64,000 nt of DNA from Ignavibacteria bacterium UBA7675 (GTDB lineage: Bacteria > Bacteroidota > Ignavibacteria > Kapaibacteriales > UB7675). The notes under the pieces were generated by a model. It searched no databases, was not told the origin of the DNA, and worked only from the letters and a program-made list of their open reading frames with translations. A program made the translations under genes and the position numbers. The number at the start of each line of letters is the position of its first letter. Position 1 is the first letter of the stretch. Below are positions 55,621 through 64,000 of the stretch, piece by piece. The stretch spans positions 1 to 64,000 of the forward strand of contig DLHF01000049.1 in NCBI GenBank assembly GCA_002483085.1, given 5' to 3'.

Positions 55621-56232
55621 TTACTTGCCTGCCAAAGCAGAAGATTTGCCCCACGGAAAGAGCTCAAAAGGGGAAATAGGAAGCGCGAGTTTGGGCACGC
55701 GGGAAAAGGCTGCATGCCAGCCCACAAGCATCATAAAGCCTATCAGCGCCCCTTCCGCCATACCCGCCAGAACGTCGAACGGGTAGTGTACACCGCAGTA
55801 CACTCGCGTGTAGGCTATCAGCGCTGCAAAGGCCGCCAGATAGCCCGCCGCCTTGCGGTAAAAAAATCCAAAGATCATCGCAGCCGCTGCATTGTTTACG
55901 GCGTGGGTGGAGGGAAACGACTTTCCTGCTCCACATGCCACCAAGAGGCGCACGCCCTCTACCGCACGGCACGGACGAATACGCCCCACCAATTCTTTGA
56001 TGATCTCGCTGTTCAGCCGGTCGGCCAGCACCACTGTAAGCAGCACAAGCAGCACAGCTATCCGCCCATTCCTGCCGCCTTTCCAGAGCAGTAGAGCAAG
56101 GATGAGCGCATAGGGAACAAGCATGTAGTTGTTGGTAAGTATCGGCAGCAGGATATCGAAAACCGGATTGGCAAACGACTGGTTGCCGACCCTGAACAAC
56201 CACAGGTCGATATGATAAAGTATGTCGGCCAT
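55621..56232 (-). CDS. PAP2-type membrane phosphatase
   Basis: The 203-residue protein has six helices and the three PAP2 motifs: KELVGRIRP (about 76-84, for KxxxxxxRP), PSTHA (about 107-111, for PSGH) and TRVYCGVHYPFD (about 141-152, for SRxxxxxHxxxD). Members remove phosphate from lipids such as undecaprenyl pyrophosphate or phosphatidate. With mraY and murF nearby on the other strand, a role in recycling the lipid carrier is possible but not shown. It is divergent from the sensor kinase. Confidence 0.92.
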   Translation of the reverse strand: MADILYHIDLWLFRVGNQSFANPVFDILLPILTNNYMLVPYALILALLLWKGGRNGRIAVLLVLLTVVLADRLNSEIIKELVGRIRPCRAVEGVRLLVACGAGKSFPSTHAVNNAAAAMIFGFFYRKAAGYLAAFAALIAYTRVYCGVHYPFDVLAGMAEGALIGFMMLVGWHAAFSRVPKLALPISPFELFPWGKSSALAGK

Positions 56233-56300
56233 CAGCGAGAGAACTCGGGAACACTGGAAAAAGAATTGTCAAAATACGATTTTCTTTACAATCTTTGTTA

Positions 56301-56342
56301 TCGCGTTGTAGAGACGCCGCTTGCGGCGTCTCTACAACGCGA
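56301..56342. repeat. 42-bp palindrome with GTAGAGACGCC core
   Basis: Positions 56301-56320 are the exact reverse complement of 56323-56342, with TT between. The core GTAGAGACGCC/GGCGTCTCTAC is shared with the palindrome at 7154-7209. It lies in the divergent spacer between the PAP2 and kinase genes. Confidence 0.85.
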
Positions 56343-56432
56343 TGCCCGAGACACAAACTTCCTCCATAGCAAACGCCTCGGCGTTATTCTCTGCCTGCGC
56401 CGGTTGCCCGGCCTTCAGATGTGAGTAGCCCT

Positions 56433-58028
56433 ATGAAGCTTTCGCTCCGCCTTCGCCTTACAATCTGGTACTCGACAATTGTGGCGGTATCGCTCGCTTT
56501 GTTTGGGTTTCTGAACTATGCTACGGTATCGCAAGAGCTGAACGAAAACCTCGACTCTTCTATTGCGCGGGTAGCCGAGACGCTGGACAATATCATCAGC
56601 CAGAAACAGCAGGAGACCAAGCGACCGCTGAGGCCTGCCTTGCAGCAGCGCCGCGCCCAGTCGGTAAAAAGCAAGGACAAGCCCCGCGACGACTTCGCCT
56701 TTCTGCGGCGCGATACCTTGCGGTCGTTTATCGGGCCACGGCGCCCAGTGCGCGACACCAGCGCCGCCGACGAGCAGGCCGATGTTGTGTGGTCGGCTGT
56801 GTACGAGCACATTCTGCTCAACCCCAAGAACTACCTGATACAGATAGCCGATAGCAGCAACAAAATTATCTGGCAGTCCGACAACCTGCGGCCTGATTCG
56901 CTCCCGCTGCCTTTGGCACAGCAGGCGGAAAACGACTCGATACCCCGAAAACGCATTATTCCGCACTATACTTTTAACAAGCAGCGCCTACGGCTGCTGC
57001 TCTACACATCCCCCACTGTGCAAATTTCTGTGGGCTATCCTGTAAGCGAGATAGAAGGAACTCTTACCGATCTTTTTTCGTCGCTGGTGATTGCCCTGCC
57101 GGGCGTCCTGCTGCTCTCTACTCTCGGCGGCTGGTTTCTTGCAAAATATTCTCTACAGCCCATCGACGACATCACACGGTCGGCAAAAGACATTACGGCG
57201 CACAACCTGAGCCAGCGATTGCCCCTGCCCGCTGTCGACGACGAAGTAGCTCGCCTTACAGCCACGCTCAACGAAATGATTGCGCGCTTGGAGGCTTCGT
57301 TCCGGCAGATACAACAGTTTACTGGCGACGCATCCCACGAACTGCGCACGCCACTGGCGATTCTGATGGGCGAGCTCGAAATAGCTCTCCACACTCCCAA
57401 AACACCTAAAGAATACCAAGATGTCATTATCAGCGCTCTGGAAGAAGTAATCAGGCTATCGAAAGTTGTAGAACATCTGTTGGAGCTGTCGCGAGCAGAA
57501 TCCGGGCAGGTAGAAATGAACTTTGAACTGATGAAATTAGATCACCTCATCACCGATATTTACGAAGATGCGATGATTCTCTCGGAAGAGCGCAATATCA
57601 CTGTGCATTTCGACTGCGAAAAAAATGTAGAAGTGTTTGGCGACCGCGTGCGGCTGCACCAGGCATTTCTGAATATTGTAGACAACGCGATTAAGTACAG
57701 CAATCCCGGTGGGGAAATTTTTATGTCGCTGCACCGCGATAAGCACTATGCAGTCATCGCCATACGCGACACAGGCGTAGGCATTCCGGCACAGGACCTC
57801 GACAATATTTTCGACAGATTTTACCGTGTAGACAAAGCTCGTTCGCAGAGCGTGCGCGGGCATGGATTGGGGCTGGCTATTGTAAAATGGGCGATTGAAG
57901 CACATAATGGGCATATTAGCTTGGAAAGCGAGATAGGCCGGGGCACGACTTTTACGGTATCGATACCGTATGTACAGCATCGCAAGGATGGCTTCAGGGC
58001 TACGATAGTGAAAAAAAGAACCAACTAA
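56433..58028 (+). CDS. HAMP-domain sensor histidine kinase, orphan
   Basis: The 531-residue kinase starts MKLSLRLRLTIWYS; a GTG 12 bp upstream is possible. It has a first helix at about 10-30, a long periplasmic part (about 31-205) with an Arg/Lys-rich stretch, and a second helix (SSLVIALPGVLLLSTLGGWF). A HAMP domain follows, then HisKA with His in TGDASHELRTPLAIL, and HATPase with NIVDNAIKYS, DTGVGIP and GHGLGLAIV. The type resembles CusS/heavy-metal and envelope-stress kinases. No response regulator gene is adjacent. It ends 81 bp before murF. Confidence 0.9.
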   Translation: MKLSLRLRLTIWYSTIVAVSLALFGFLNYATVSQELNENLDSSIARVAETLDNIISQKQQETKRPLRPALQQRRAQSVKSKDKPRDDFAFLRRDTLRSFIGPRRPVRDTSAADEQADVVWSAVYEHILLNPKNYLIQIADSSNKIIWQSDNLRPDSLPLPLAQQAENDSIPRKRIIPHYTFNKQRLRLLLYTSPTVQISVGYPVSEIEGTLTDLFSSLVIALPGVLLLSTLGGWFLAKYSLQPIDDITRSAKDITAHNLSQRLPLPAVDDEVARLTATLNEMIARLEASFRQIQQFTGDASHELRTPLAILMGELEIALHTPKTPKEYQDVIISALEEVIRLSKVVEHLLELSRAESGQVEMNFELMKLDHLITDIYEDAMILSEERNITVHFDCEKNVEVFGDRVRLHQAFLNIVDNAIKYSNPGGEIFMSLHRDKHYAVIAIRDTGVGIPAQDLDNIFDRFYRVDKARSQSVRGHGLGLAIVKWAIEAHNGHISLESEIGRGTTFTVSIPYVQHRKDGFRATIVKKRTN

Positions 58029-58109
58029 AAAAATTTCGCAGTATTTTTGTTGTTTGCCGTGCGCAAAGCCGCCGGATGCCCCAAATACAGCATACTACGA
58101 ACCGATACA

Positions 58110-59552
58110 ATGATGAATCCTAACCGAGCTGAATTTTCCGCACGGGAGCTTGCGTACCTGTTCGGAGAAGAAACACTTATTAACATAGGGAACGACTGGA
58201 GTTCTCGTGGTGTCTCTACCGACACTCGCTCGCTACAGCCCGGCAATCTGTTCATAGCTCTGCGCGGCGAAACAACCGACGGGCACCGCTATTTAGAGAC
58301 TGCATACGAGCTCGGAGCTGCGGCAGCATTAGTAGAAGTTTCAGCCGGAGCACTGTACTCGCCCCTGATTGGCCGCCTACCACTAATCGCTACCGACGAC
58401 ACGCTGCCTGCGCTCGGAGCACTTGCGTCGTTCCATCGCCAACGGTTTTCCATACCTGTTGTCGCTGTTGCCGGTTCGGTGGGCAAAACCACGACAAAAG
58501 AAATGACGGCCTCGGTACTCGCACAAAAATTTACGGTACTAAAGACCGAAGGAAACAAAAACAACCGGATTGGCGCACCTCTCACATTGCTGAGCTTAGC
58601 AGAAGAGCACACCGCCGCCGTTGTAGAGATTGGCACCAATGAGCCCGGCGAGATAGCTGTACTTTCGGACTTGGTAGCCCCTACACACGGCCTGATTACC
58701 AATATTGGCAAAGAGCATTTAGAAAAGCTGATCGACCTCGACGGCGTTGAGCGCGAGGAGACCACGCTTTTTGCCTACCTGTTCGGCAATCATGGCACAG
58801 CTCTTATCAATACCGACGACGAACGGCTCGCGGCCTATGTGCGATCCTCCGGATGCTTTACCTTTGGCCTTACAGGGCAGCCCAGCATCCACGCAGAGGT
58901 ATCATTCGACCTGCAACTGCACCCTGTGCTGCGCCTTTGCATTGGCGATACGACTACGGCTGTCCTGATGCAGGCTCCCGGCGAAACCGCAGCACGCAAT
59001 GCAGTGGCTGCCGCTGCCGTCGGCCATGTTCTCGGGCTCGACGCCGAGCAGATAAAAACTGGGTTAGAATCGTTTCGTCCCGTTGCGAGCTCGGGATATG
59101 CACGCATGGCTGTAGAACAGCTCGGCGCTATCACGCTGATCAACGACTGCTACAACGCTAATCCTACATCGATGGACGCAGCTATCGGCACATTGCGGGC
59201 CATGCACAACAGCGGAAAAAAAATTGCCGTGCTGGGCGATATGCGCGAATTGGGCGCGGCAGCAGCCAGCGAACACTTCGACCTGCTACTTCGCACAGCG
59301 CTTCCCGACAACGACATTGATACGATTCTGCTGCTCGGCACAGAAATGCACGGAGCATTAGAGCGCTACCGCAGCGAACACAGCACAGGGGTACGGTTGG
59401 AGTTCTGTGCATCGAACGGCGATTGCTCGCGCATGCTTGCAGACCTTCTTACCCCGGGAGATATCGTCTTGGTAAAAGGTTCGCGCGGAATGAAACTTGA
59501 GGAAGTTGTCCGCGCACTTCAGCAGCGATACCGCAGCGAACCATTGGTATAG
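58110..59552 (+). CDS. murF: UDP-MurNAc-tripeptide-D-alanyl-D-alanine ligase
   Basis: MurF adds D-Ala-D-Ala to the UDP-MurNAc-tripeptide in the cytoplasm. The 480 residues show the Mur ligase order: an N-terminal substrate domain (GVSTDTRSLQPGNLFIALRG), the ATP loop VAGSVGKTTTKEM (about 125-137), EIGTNEPGEIA and NIGKEHLEKL in the centre, and a C-terminal domain with INDCYNANPTSMDAAI and VLGDMRELGAAAASEH. The start at 58110 begins the normal N-terminus. mraY follows after 72 bp, as in dcw clusters, but murE and ftsI are not upstream. Confidence 0.97.
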   Translation: MMNPNRAEFSARELAYLFGEETLINIGNDWSSRGVSTDTRSLQPGNLFIALRGETTDGHRYLETAYELGAAAALVEVSAGALYSPLIGRLPLIATDDTLPALGALASFHRQRFSIPVVAVAGSVGKTTTKEMTASVLAQKFTVLKTEGNKNNRIGAPLTLLSLAEEHTAAVVEIGTNEPGEIAVLSDLVAPTHGLITNIGKEHLEKLIDLDGVEREETTLFAYLFGNHGTALINTDDERLAAYVRSSGCFTFGLTGQPSIHAEVSFDLQLHPVLRLCIGDTTTAVLMQAPGETAARNAVAAAAVGHVLGLDAEQIKTGLESFRPVASSGYARMAVEQLGAITLINDCYNANPTSMDAAIGTLRAMHNSGKKIAVLGDMRELGAAAASEHFDLLLRTALPDNDIDTILLLGTEMHGALERYRSEHSTGVRLEFCASNGDCSRMLADLLTPGDIVLVKGSRGMKLEEVVRALQQRYRSEPLV

Positions 59553-59624
59553 GTCTGTGCCAATAGAAATTCCCCCAGGGGAGCGGTGGAAAGTGTCTTC
59601 TGTTTTCATTTAATCCGGATTCCC

Positions 59625-60755
59625 ATGCTCTACTTCCTTGCCCGGTTCATTGAGTCCGAATTCTCGCCGCCGGGATTCGGCGTGTTCCAGTTTGTTACAT
59701 TTCGAGCGGCAGCAGCGGCTATTACAGCCCTGCTTATCAGCTTTGCTGTCGGCCCTCTTATCATCCGCAAGCTGCGCTCTATGCAGATCGGCGAGCAGGA
59801 GAAAGTAGAGCTCGGCGACACAGGCACCCACAAGCTCAAAGCGGGTACTCCAACAATGGGCGGCCTGATTGTGCTCAGCGCTCTGCTGATCCCTACTATC
59901 CTGTGGGCAAATATTTCCAATGCCTTTATTGTGCTTATCGTGCTTACTACTGCTTGGCTGGGAGCTGTGGGATTCCTAGACGACTACCTAAAAGTGGTCA
60001 AAAAGATGAAAAAAGGGCTTATTGCCCGCTATAAGCTGTTCGGGCAGATCGCGATTGGCTTGGTGCTGGGAGGGACTATTTTCTTTTTTCCTGATTTTTT
60101 CAGCATAAATTTTTATAAATTTCATACTCTGACAACGATCCCGTTTGAGAAGGACCTCAATTTTGACTTTGGGCTACTGTATATACCTGTTGTCGTGCTC
60201 GTACTTACTGCAACATCAAATGCAGTTAATCTCACCGACGGACTCGACGGACTGGCCATCGGCACAGTTGGTATAGCATCTCTGGCGCTTGCGGTGATTG
60301 CTTATGTATCGGGCAACGCAAATTTTGCCGACTACCTGAATATTATGCATCTGCGCGGAAGCGATGAGCTCGCTGTGTTCTGTGCAGCGCTTGGCGGTGC
60401 AGCTCTGGGTTTCTTGTGGTTTAATGCCTATCCAGCACAAGTGTTTATGGGCGATACGGGTTCGCTTGCACTCGGCGGTGCAATTGGGGGGATGTGTATT
60501 CTTATCAAAAAAGAATTTCTGCTCCCTATTCTCGGAGGCGTGTTTTTTACAGAAACAGTGTCGGTGATTTTGCAAATCCTGTACTTCAAGTACACGAGAA
60601 AGAAGTACGGCGAAGGACGACGGCTTTTTCGCATTGCGCCTCTGCACCATCATTTTGAAAAAATAGGATGGCACGAGTCTAAGATCGTCGTGCGATTCTA
60701 CATTATCGCAACAATGCTGGCAATTATCACAATGGCTACGTTCAAGGTTCGCTGA
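59625..60755 (+). CDS. mraY: Phospho-N-acetylmuramoyl-pentapeptide transferase
   Basis: MraY attaches the MurNAc-pentapeptide to undecaprenyl phosphate, giving lipid I at the inner membrane. The 376-residue, ten-helix protein carries the family motifs KAGTPTMGGLIVL (about 71-83), GFLDDYLKV with the Asp pair (about 114-122), NAVNLTDGLDGLA (about 200-212), FNAYPAQVFMGDTGSLALGG and the C-terminal APLHHHFEKIGWHESKIV. The start at 59625 gives the usual MLYFLARF opening. It forms an operon with murF, and probably with the unknown gene 27 bp downstream. Confidence 0.98.
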   Translation: MLYFLARFIESEFSPPGFGVFQFVTFRAAAAAITALLISFAVGPLIIRKLRSMQIGEQEKVELGDTGTHKLKAGTPTMGGLIVLSALLIPTILWANISNAFIVLIVLTTAWLGAVGFLDDYLKVVKKMKKGLIARYKLFGQIAIGLVLGGTIFFFPDFFSINFYKFHTLTTIPFEKDLNFDFGLLYIPVVVLVLTATSNAVNLTDGLDGLAIGTVGIASLALAVIAYVSGNANFADYLNIMHLRGSDELAVFCAALGGAALGFLWFNAYPAQVFMGDTGSLALGGAIGGMCILIKKEFLLPILGGVFFTETVSVILQILYFKYTRKKYGEGRRLFRIAPLHHHFEKIGWHESKIVVRFYIIATMLAIITMATFKVR

Positions 60756-60782
60756 CGGCGAATCCTCAACAGCCGGGGGACT

Positions 60783-61235
60783 ATGTCGCACAGTATCAGC
60801 AATTCGGAGCGCTTTCTGCAACATCTCTGCAGTCTTCTCGAAGAAGAAAGCGGTGCCAACGCGCTTGCGCGGGAATGTATTGAAGCAATTGAGCTGTCGG
60901 AAGTGCTGCTGCACCCCGGCGGTGAATTGTCCACATTCCATACGCTTCAAATCTACAGGACGCGGGCGCTGCTGCACGGAACTCGCAGCGGTGTGAAAGG
61001 CTATGATGTTTTGTTGCCAGCTCTCGAATGTGAAACAGGTTCCACTGTACGGCTGCTGTCGATTACCACAAGGCAAGGCACGTTTCTGCTTTTTACCTGC
61101 GCCGGAGCCCAGCGGCTCATCGGCCTGCTGAAAACCGGCCACCTGTTCAACGACTTCCTCTCCGCCGATGCGCTGCGCGAGAAAAACTTTGAACTTATCC
61201 CACCCCTTCTGGCCGAGGCTCCCGAGCCAGCGTAA
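60783..61235 (+). CDS. Unknown 150-residue protein after mraY
   Basis: Not recognised. The product looks soluble and mixed alpha/beta, with a helical N-terminal part (ERFLQHLCSLLEEESGANAL) and strands further on (LLHGTRSGVKGYDVLLPALE, TVRLLSITTRQGTFLLFTCA). It has no signal peptide or membrane helix. It starts 27 bp after mraY on the same strand, so it is likely cotranscribed, but this is where murD or ftsW would normally stand. A link to cell-wall synthesis is therefore only positional. Confidence 0.6.
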   Translation: MSHSISNSERFLQHLCSLLEEESGANALARECIEAIELSEVLLHPGGELSTFHTLQIYRTRALLHGTRSGVKGYDVLLPALECETGSTVRLLSITTRQGTFLLFTCAGAQRLIGLLKTGHLFNDFLSADALREKNFELIPPLLAEAPEPA

Positions 61236-61395
61236 CTAGGATGCAGTGCGCCATACCCGGGGAAATATCACTCCTTCCGCTCTTCTGGCTCATCAGTCCC
61301 GTGAAACACCAATAGCACGCAATGTGTCACTGTGAGACAACGCTTCCCTGGCATCCGATCCGGATGGCATATTTCCCAACAACAACCTCATAACC

Positions 61396-62043
61396 ATGAC
61401 TAAATTTTTTCTCTTCTGGCTGCTCGTGCTCCTGGCGGCAGGCTGCTCTGTACTGGGAACCCGCATCTATTTAGAACCAGTAGAAGAACAAAGCAACTGG
61501 TCGGTATTTTTGGGCTCGGATGGTATGTATTCGCCCCATTCTCGCGGATTTTACACATGCGATAGCACGGGATTCCTCGCAGTCAGGTTCAATGAATCTG
61601 CAAATGTTGTATCGTGGGGGCCTATGCTCCTGCCATTGATCCCGCAAAACCTCTACGGAGTACATCCCACAATCTATAGTGCAACAGTGATACTACAAAC
61701 AAAGGGTCAAGGGCGAGCAGTCGACCTGATGCAGTACATTCATTTTGCCTTTAACTGCGACCGCAACGAAATGCTTCCCAATATTACCTACACATCGCGA
61801 TGCGCATCATTCACCACCTATCCGCCCTGCTGCGATACCACTACCGAGAGCAACGCGCACTGGCTCCTGCGGGATTGTGCAGAGTTCCATCTGTCGTTCA
61901 ATATCCACCCCGACAGCATCAAAACGATTTTTATTACAGTGGATGAAGAGCTCAGCAAGCGAACTGGCGCTCGGTTTGCCAACCTACAGTTGCACCGCGA
62001 AGACCATTTGTATTATATGCCCCTTACGTTTTTTGTGCATTAG
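61396..62043 (+). CDS. Unknown lipoprotein
   Basis: The 215-residue product begins with a lipoprotein signal (MTKFFLFWLLVLLAAGC, lipid-carrying Cys17). The rest is beta-rich with five further cysteines, including a CC pair in YPPCCDTTTES, and ends DHLYYMPLTFFVH. No family is recognised. It follows the previous gene after 160 bp and converges with the ICMT-like gene, 7 bp from its stop. An outer- or inner-membrane anchored role in the periplasm is inferred from the signal. Confidence 0.65.
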   Translation: MTKFFLFWLLVLLAAGCSVLGTRIYLEPVEEQSNWSVFLGSDGMYSPHSRGFYTCDSTGFLAVRFNESANVVSWGPMLLPLIPQNLYGVHPTIYSATVILQTKGQGRAVDLMQYIHFAFNCDRNEMLPNITYTSRCASFTTYPPCCDTTTESNAHWLLRDCAEFHLSFNIHPDSIKTIFITVDEELSKRTGARFANLQLHREDHLYYMPLTFFVH

Positions 62044-62050
62044 TGCCAGT

Positions 62051-62791
62051 TTATCGCCCTTCAACGTGCAGCAGAGATGTCTTTTTCCTGATCATACGAA
62101 GTACAAGCACCGACACAATAGTAAACGCCAGAAGGATAATCCAAGGCATGGGCAGAATGTACGTTTTGCTGATGACAAAAGCATCGAATACTTCCAGTGA
62201 CACAAACGACACCACCATCGCAAACAGACCGGAATACTCGCGTTGCAGTACGTTCTTCATGGAGAAATACAACTCAGCAGGACAATACTTCGACAAGGCA
62301 GGAAAAAAAGCCGGTGTCGCGGACGCCCATGTCTCAAAACTTTCGCCAAACTTTCTCCGCAGAAATTCCTCTTCGGCGAACATGATACGCTCATAGTACA
62401 GCCAAAAAAGAAGCGAATACAGCACAACTAACCACCACAGGCCTGTCCAGAGCACAACACCAAGTATCATCAGGAAATTGCCGAGATACAACGGATGCCG
62501 CACAATGGAATACAGCCCCCTTGTGTTGAGTGTTTCGGCCACTTGCCCATGCGTATTGCGCCCAGATGTCCCTTTTGGCACCTGGCCTATCACATACGCC
62601 CGCCAGCCGAGCCCGAGAAAAGACACAGCAAAAGCAAACCCTTTCCACAGCCATGTTTTGGCAAAAAACAGTGGGTAGTCGTGGCTTGCAAGCATCGAGC
62701 AAAAGATCATAGGCAGCAAGACCAAGGGAATGTAGCTTCGTTTTTTAAAAAGCCAGTTGCCCGAGTGTTCGCAATGTTCTCGTAATCCCAT
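62051..62791 (-). CDS. ICMT/PEMT-like membrane methyltransferase
   Basis: The 246-residue protein has about five helices and the isoprenylcysteine-carboxyl-methyltransferase signature: LNTRGLYSIVRHPLYLGNFL (about 109-128, SAM and substrate binding), then a helix pair and RIMFAEEEFLRRKFGESFE WAS-type ending. Bacterial members methylate lipids or small isoprenoid acids; the substrate is unknown. The C-terminal 60 residues add one or two more helices beyond the usual fold. It stands alone on the minus strand. Confidence 0.82.
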   Translation of the reverse strand: MGLREHCEHSGNWLFKKRSYIPLVLLPMIFCSMLASHDYPLFFAKTWLWKGFAFAVSFLGLGWRAYVIGQVPKGTSGRNTHGQVAETLNTRGLYSIVRHPLYLGNFLMILGVVLWTGLWWLVVLYSLLFWLYYERIMFAEEEFLRRKFGESFETWASATPAFFPALSKYCPAELYFSMKNVLQREYSGLFAMVVSFVSLEVFDAFVISKTYILPMPWIILLAFTIVSVLVLRMIRKKTSLLHVEGR

Positions 62792-63035
62792 AAGTAGTGT
62801 CGATAAAAAGAATGTTGTGCAATGGAAACAAACGGCTCCTGCAATGCCGTGCTGTAAGGTGCTGCTGTCGTCTTTCCTATCTTCTTCGGTGGCTATTTAA
62901 CCAATCTATCTTATTCCTGTGTTCGCCAATGTATCATCTACCGATTTTTATCATCACCATATCGTCGCTATGCAAAATTTCTGTACCGCTGTGTGCGTAC
63001 TGCAATGCCTCATTTCTTGTTCTGGAACTATTCGT

Positions 63036-63170
63036 GGCACGGGCGTCGTTGCGGCGCCCATCCGGTCGCTGTCACCGGTCGCACATCCGCTTCGTCATCA
63101 ACCCGGCTGTATCGCCTATATGTGCTTCGCATCGCGGTGCAGCGGCCCAAAGCGAGGGCGAAGACCGAAC
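63036..63170 (-). repeat. Composite intergenic repeat, copy 10 (modules B + A, inverted)
   Basis: On the minus strand module A remnants (CTTCGCCCTCGCTTTGG, GCTGCACCGCGATGC) precede module B (GTGCGACCGGTGACAGCGAC to GACGCCCGTGCC). It lies in the 395-bp spacer between the ICMT-like start and the TPR-like stop, which holds no other recognisable feature. Confidence 0.7.
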
Positions 63171-63186
63171 AGCACAAAAGCAATTT

Positions 63187-64000
63187 CTACGTATTGCGAA
63201 ATGCTTCTTCGGCAAAGATTTTGAAGTTCAGCTCTTCAGCCAAGCGCAGAGCCGCAGCGCTGTGCCTGCGTGCTTCCTCTGCATCAATATTTTTGAGCAG
63301 CGTGGCGATATTAGCCGAAACGAGAAGCTGAAACTCCCGTGGCAGAGTGAGCGCCAGCTCTACGGCACTGTGCAATTGCGCTTCCATGTGCGCCCCATCG
63401 CCATTGCGCCAAGCCAGAATAGCCAGCCCTATCAGTGCTAGACACTCCCATTCGCGATTGCCAAGCGTGCGAGCGGATGCAAGAGCCTCGCCGTACATTA
63501 CCATAGCGCGGTCGGTTTGGTCGGTCTCGGAATAGCAGCGCGCCAGCAATGTCTGCAACTCAATGCGTTCTTGTGGAACGAGCGCTTTGCGATGCTCATC
63601 AAAAAACTCGGTTCCTGCGGCCAGCGCCCGAGCATAACGTCCGGCAAGAAAATGCTCGACAACGGCACCGCGCACTGCCGGATAACTTTCCACGCCAAAG
63701 CGCAACACAGGCGCTTCTTCGTCGGGAGACGCGACTAATTCTTCCTGTCGGCGTGTATTCACCAGAGAAAGGAAATTCCTGTTTACCTCTTCCATTGCCG
63801 GTGTTTCGGGCACAGCCACTGATGTATGCACATCATAGAGATAATCTACGATGTTCTCGCTATCATAGCGGTCGGCTGTATAAGCAGTGCGCAGGATCAT
63901 CGCCTGGAGCGTTTCCTTATCGCCGGACTCGCCACTATGCGCCGCCAAATAGGGCGCAATCGATTCGCGGGTGGCCTCGGTCTCCGCCTGCTCATACTGC
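63187..64000 (-). CDS. TPR-like protein, C-terminal part (gene continues beyond the window)
   Basis: The frame is open to the window edge, so only the last 270 residues are visible. They are all-helical with TPR-like repeats: RGAVVEHFLAGRYARALAAG, IELQTLLARCYSETDQTDRA, EWECLALIGLAILAWRNGDG and EEARRHSAAALRLAEELNF. Tails of this kind follow protein kinase, cyclase or AAA domains in large signalling proteins, but nothing upstream can be seen. It has no similarity to the family-C helical proteins that I can detect by eye. Confidence 0.7.
   Translation of the reverse strand, partial: QYEQAETEATRESIAPYLAAHSGESGDKETLQAMILRTAYTADRYDSENIVDYLYDVHTSVAVPETPAMEEVNRNFLSLVNTRRQEELVASPDEEAPVLRFGVESYPAVRGAVVEHFLAGRYARALAAGTEFFDEHRKALVPQERIELQTLLARCYSETDQTDRAMVMYGEALASARTLGNREWECLALIGLAILAWRNGDGAHMEAQLHSAVELALTLPREFQLLVSANIATLLKNIDAEEARRHSAAALRLAEELNFKIFAEEAFRNT

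Overview
The window looks like chromosomal DNA of a Gram-negative, roughly 50% GC bacterium of the Bacteroidota/Ignavibacteriota/Kapaibacteriota side of the FCB group. This placement is an inference. It rests on promoter boxes of the Bacteroidota type (TTTG, about 20 bp, TAnnTTTG, seen perfectly in front of the tRNA-Val gene), on outer-membrane beta-barrel and TonB-receptor genes, and on two copies of an 'EKRYFK' helical-repeat protein family that I know mainly from Bacteroidota. Unlike typical Bacteroidota, several genes also carry strong AGGAGG-type ribosome binding sites.

Layout. 0-5.3 kb: the 3' part of a potassium-uptake locus (BBP2-type porin, kdpC, kdpD, kdpE); kdpA/kdpB would lie to the left. 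5.6-11.5 kb: a GNAT acetyltransferase, an AdaA/Ogt-like alkyl-DNA repair fusion, urocanate hydratase, and small membrane and PD40 proteins. 11.8-25 kb is the most unusual part. Two related loci carry unrecognised proteins: small beta-rich family A (two copies), beta-rich family B (two tandem copies) and divergent helical-repeat family C (two copies). Between them lie a tRNA-Val and a translationally coupled three-gene operon for a SAM methyltransferase, a GT4 glycosyltransferase and an amidinotransferase whose catalytic residues match human glycine amidinotransferase in identity and spacing. 25-26.6 kb: rsmH and mraZ with a clear MraZ-type operator. 27.5-39 kb: two membrane enzymes, a very large CheB-CheR-PAS-histidine kinase with a mutated receiver protein, and a TonB receptor/YfiR-like/sensor kinase operon. 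39-52.5 kb: CLC transporter, Na+/solute symporter, a PLP racemase, two tandem globins with a shared promoter element, a ClpB that stops after its first ATPase domain, thioesterase, serine acetyltransferase, M48 peptidase, an RsiV-like lipoprotein and a regulator fused to pentapeptide repeats. 52.8-64 kb: a GH2-like protein fused to a membrane domain and apparently lacking its catalytic glutamates, PAP2 phosphatase, an orphan sensor kinase, murF and mraY, two unknown genes, an isoprenylcysteine-methyltransferase-like protein and the 3' part of a TPR-like gene.

Two families of non-coding repeats run through the spacers. One is a composite element with two modules, about 60-200 bp, in at least ten copies and both orientations. 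The other is a pair of long perfect palindromes with a shared GTAGAGACGCC core. The strongest leads are the duplicated A/B/C loci with their conserved leader, the AGAT-like biosynthetic operon, the composite repeat, the shared globin promoter element, and several proteins that seem to have lost catalytic residues or domains.
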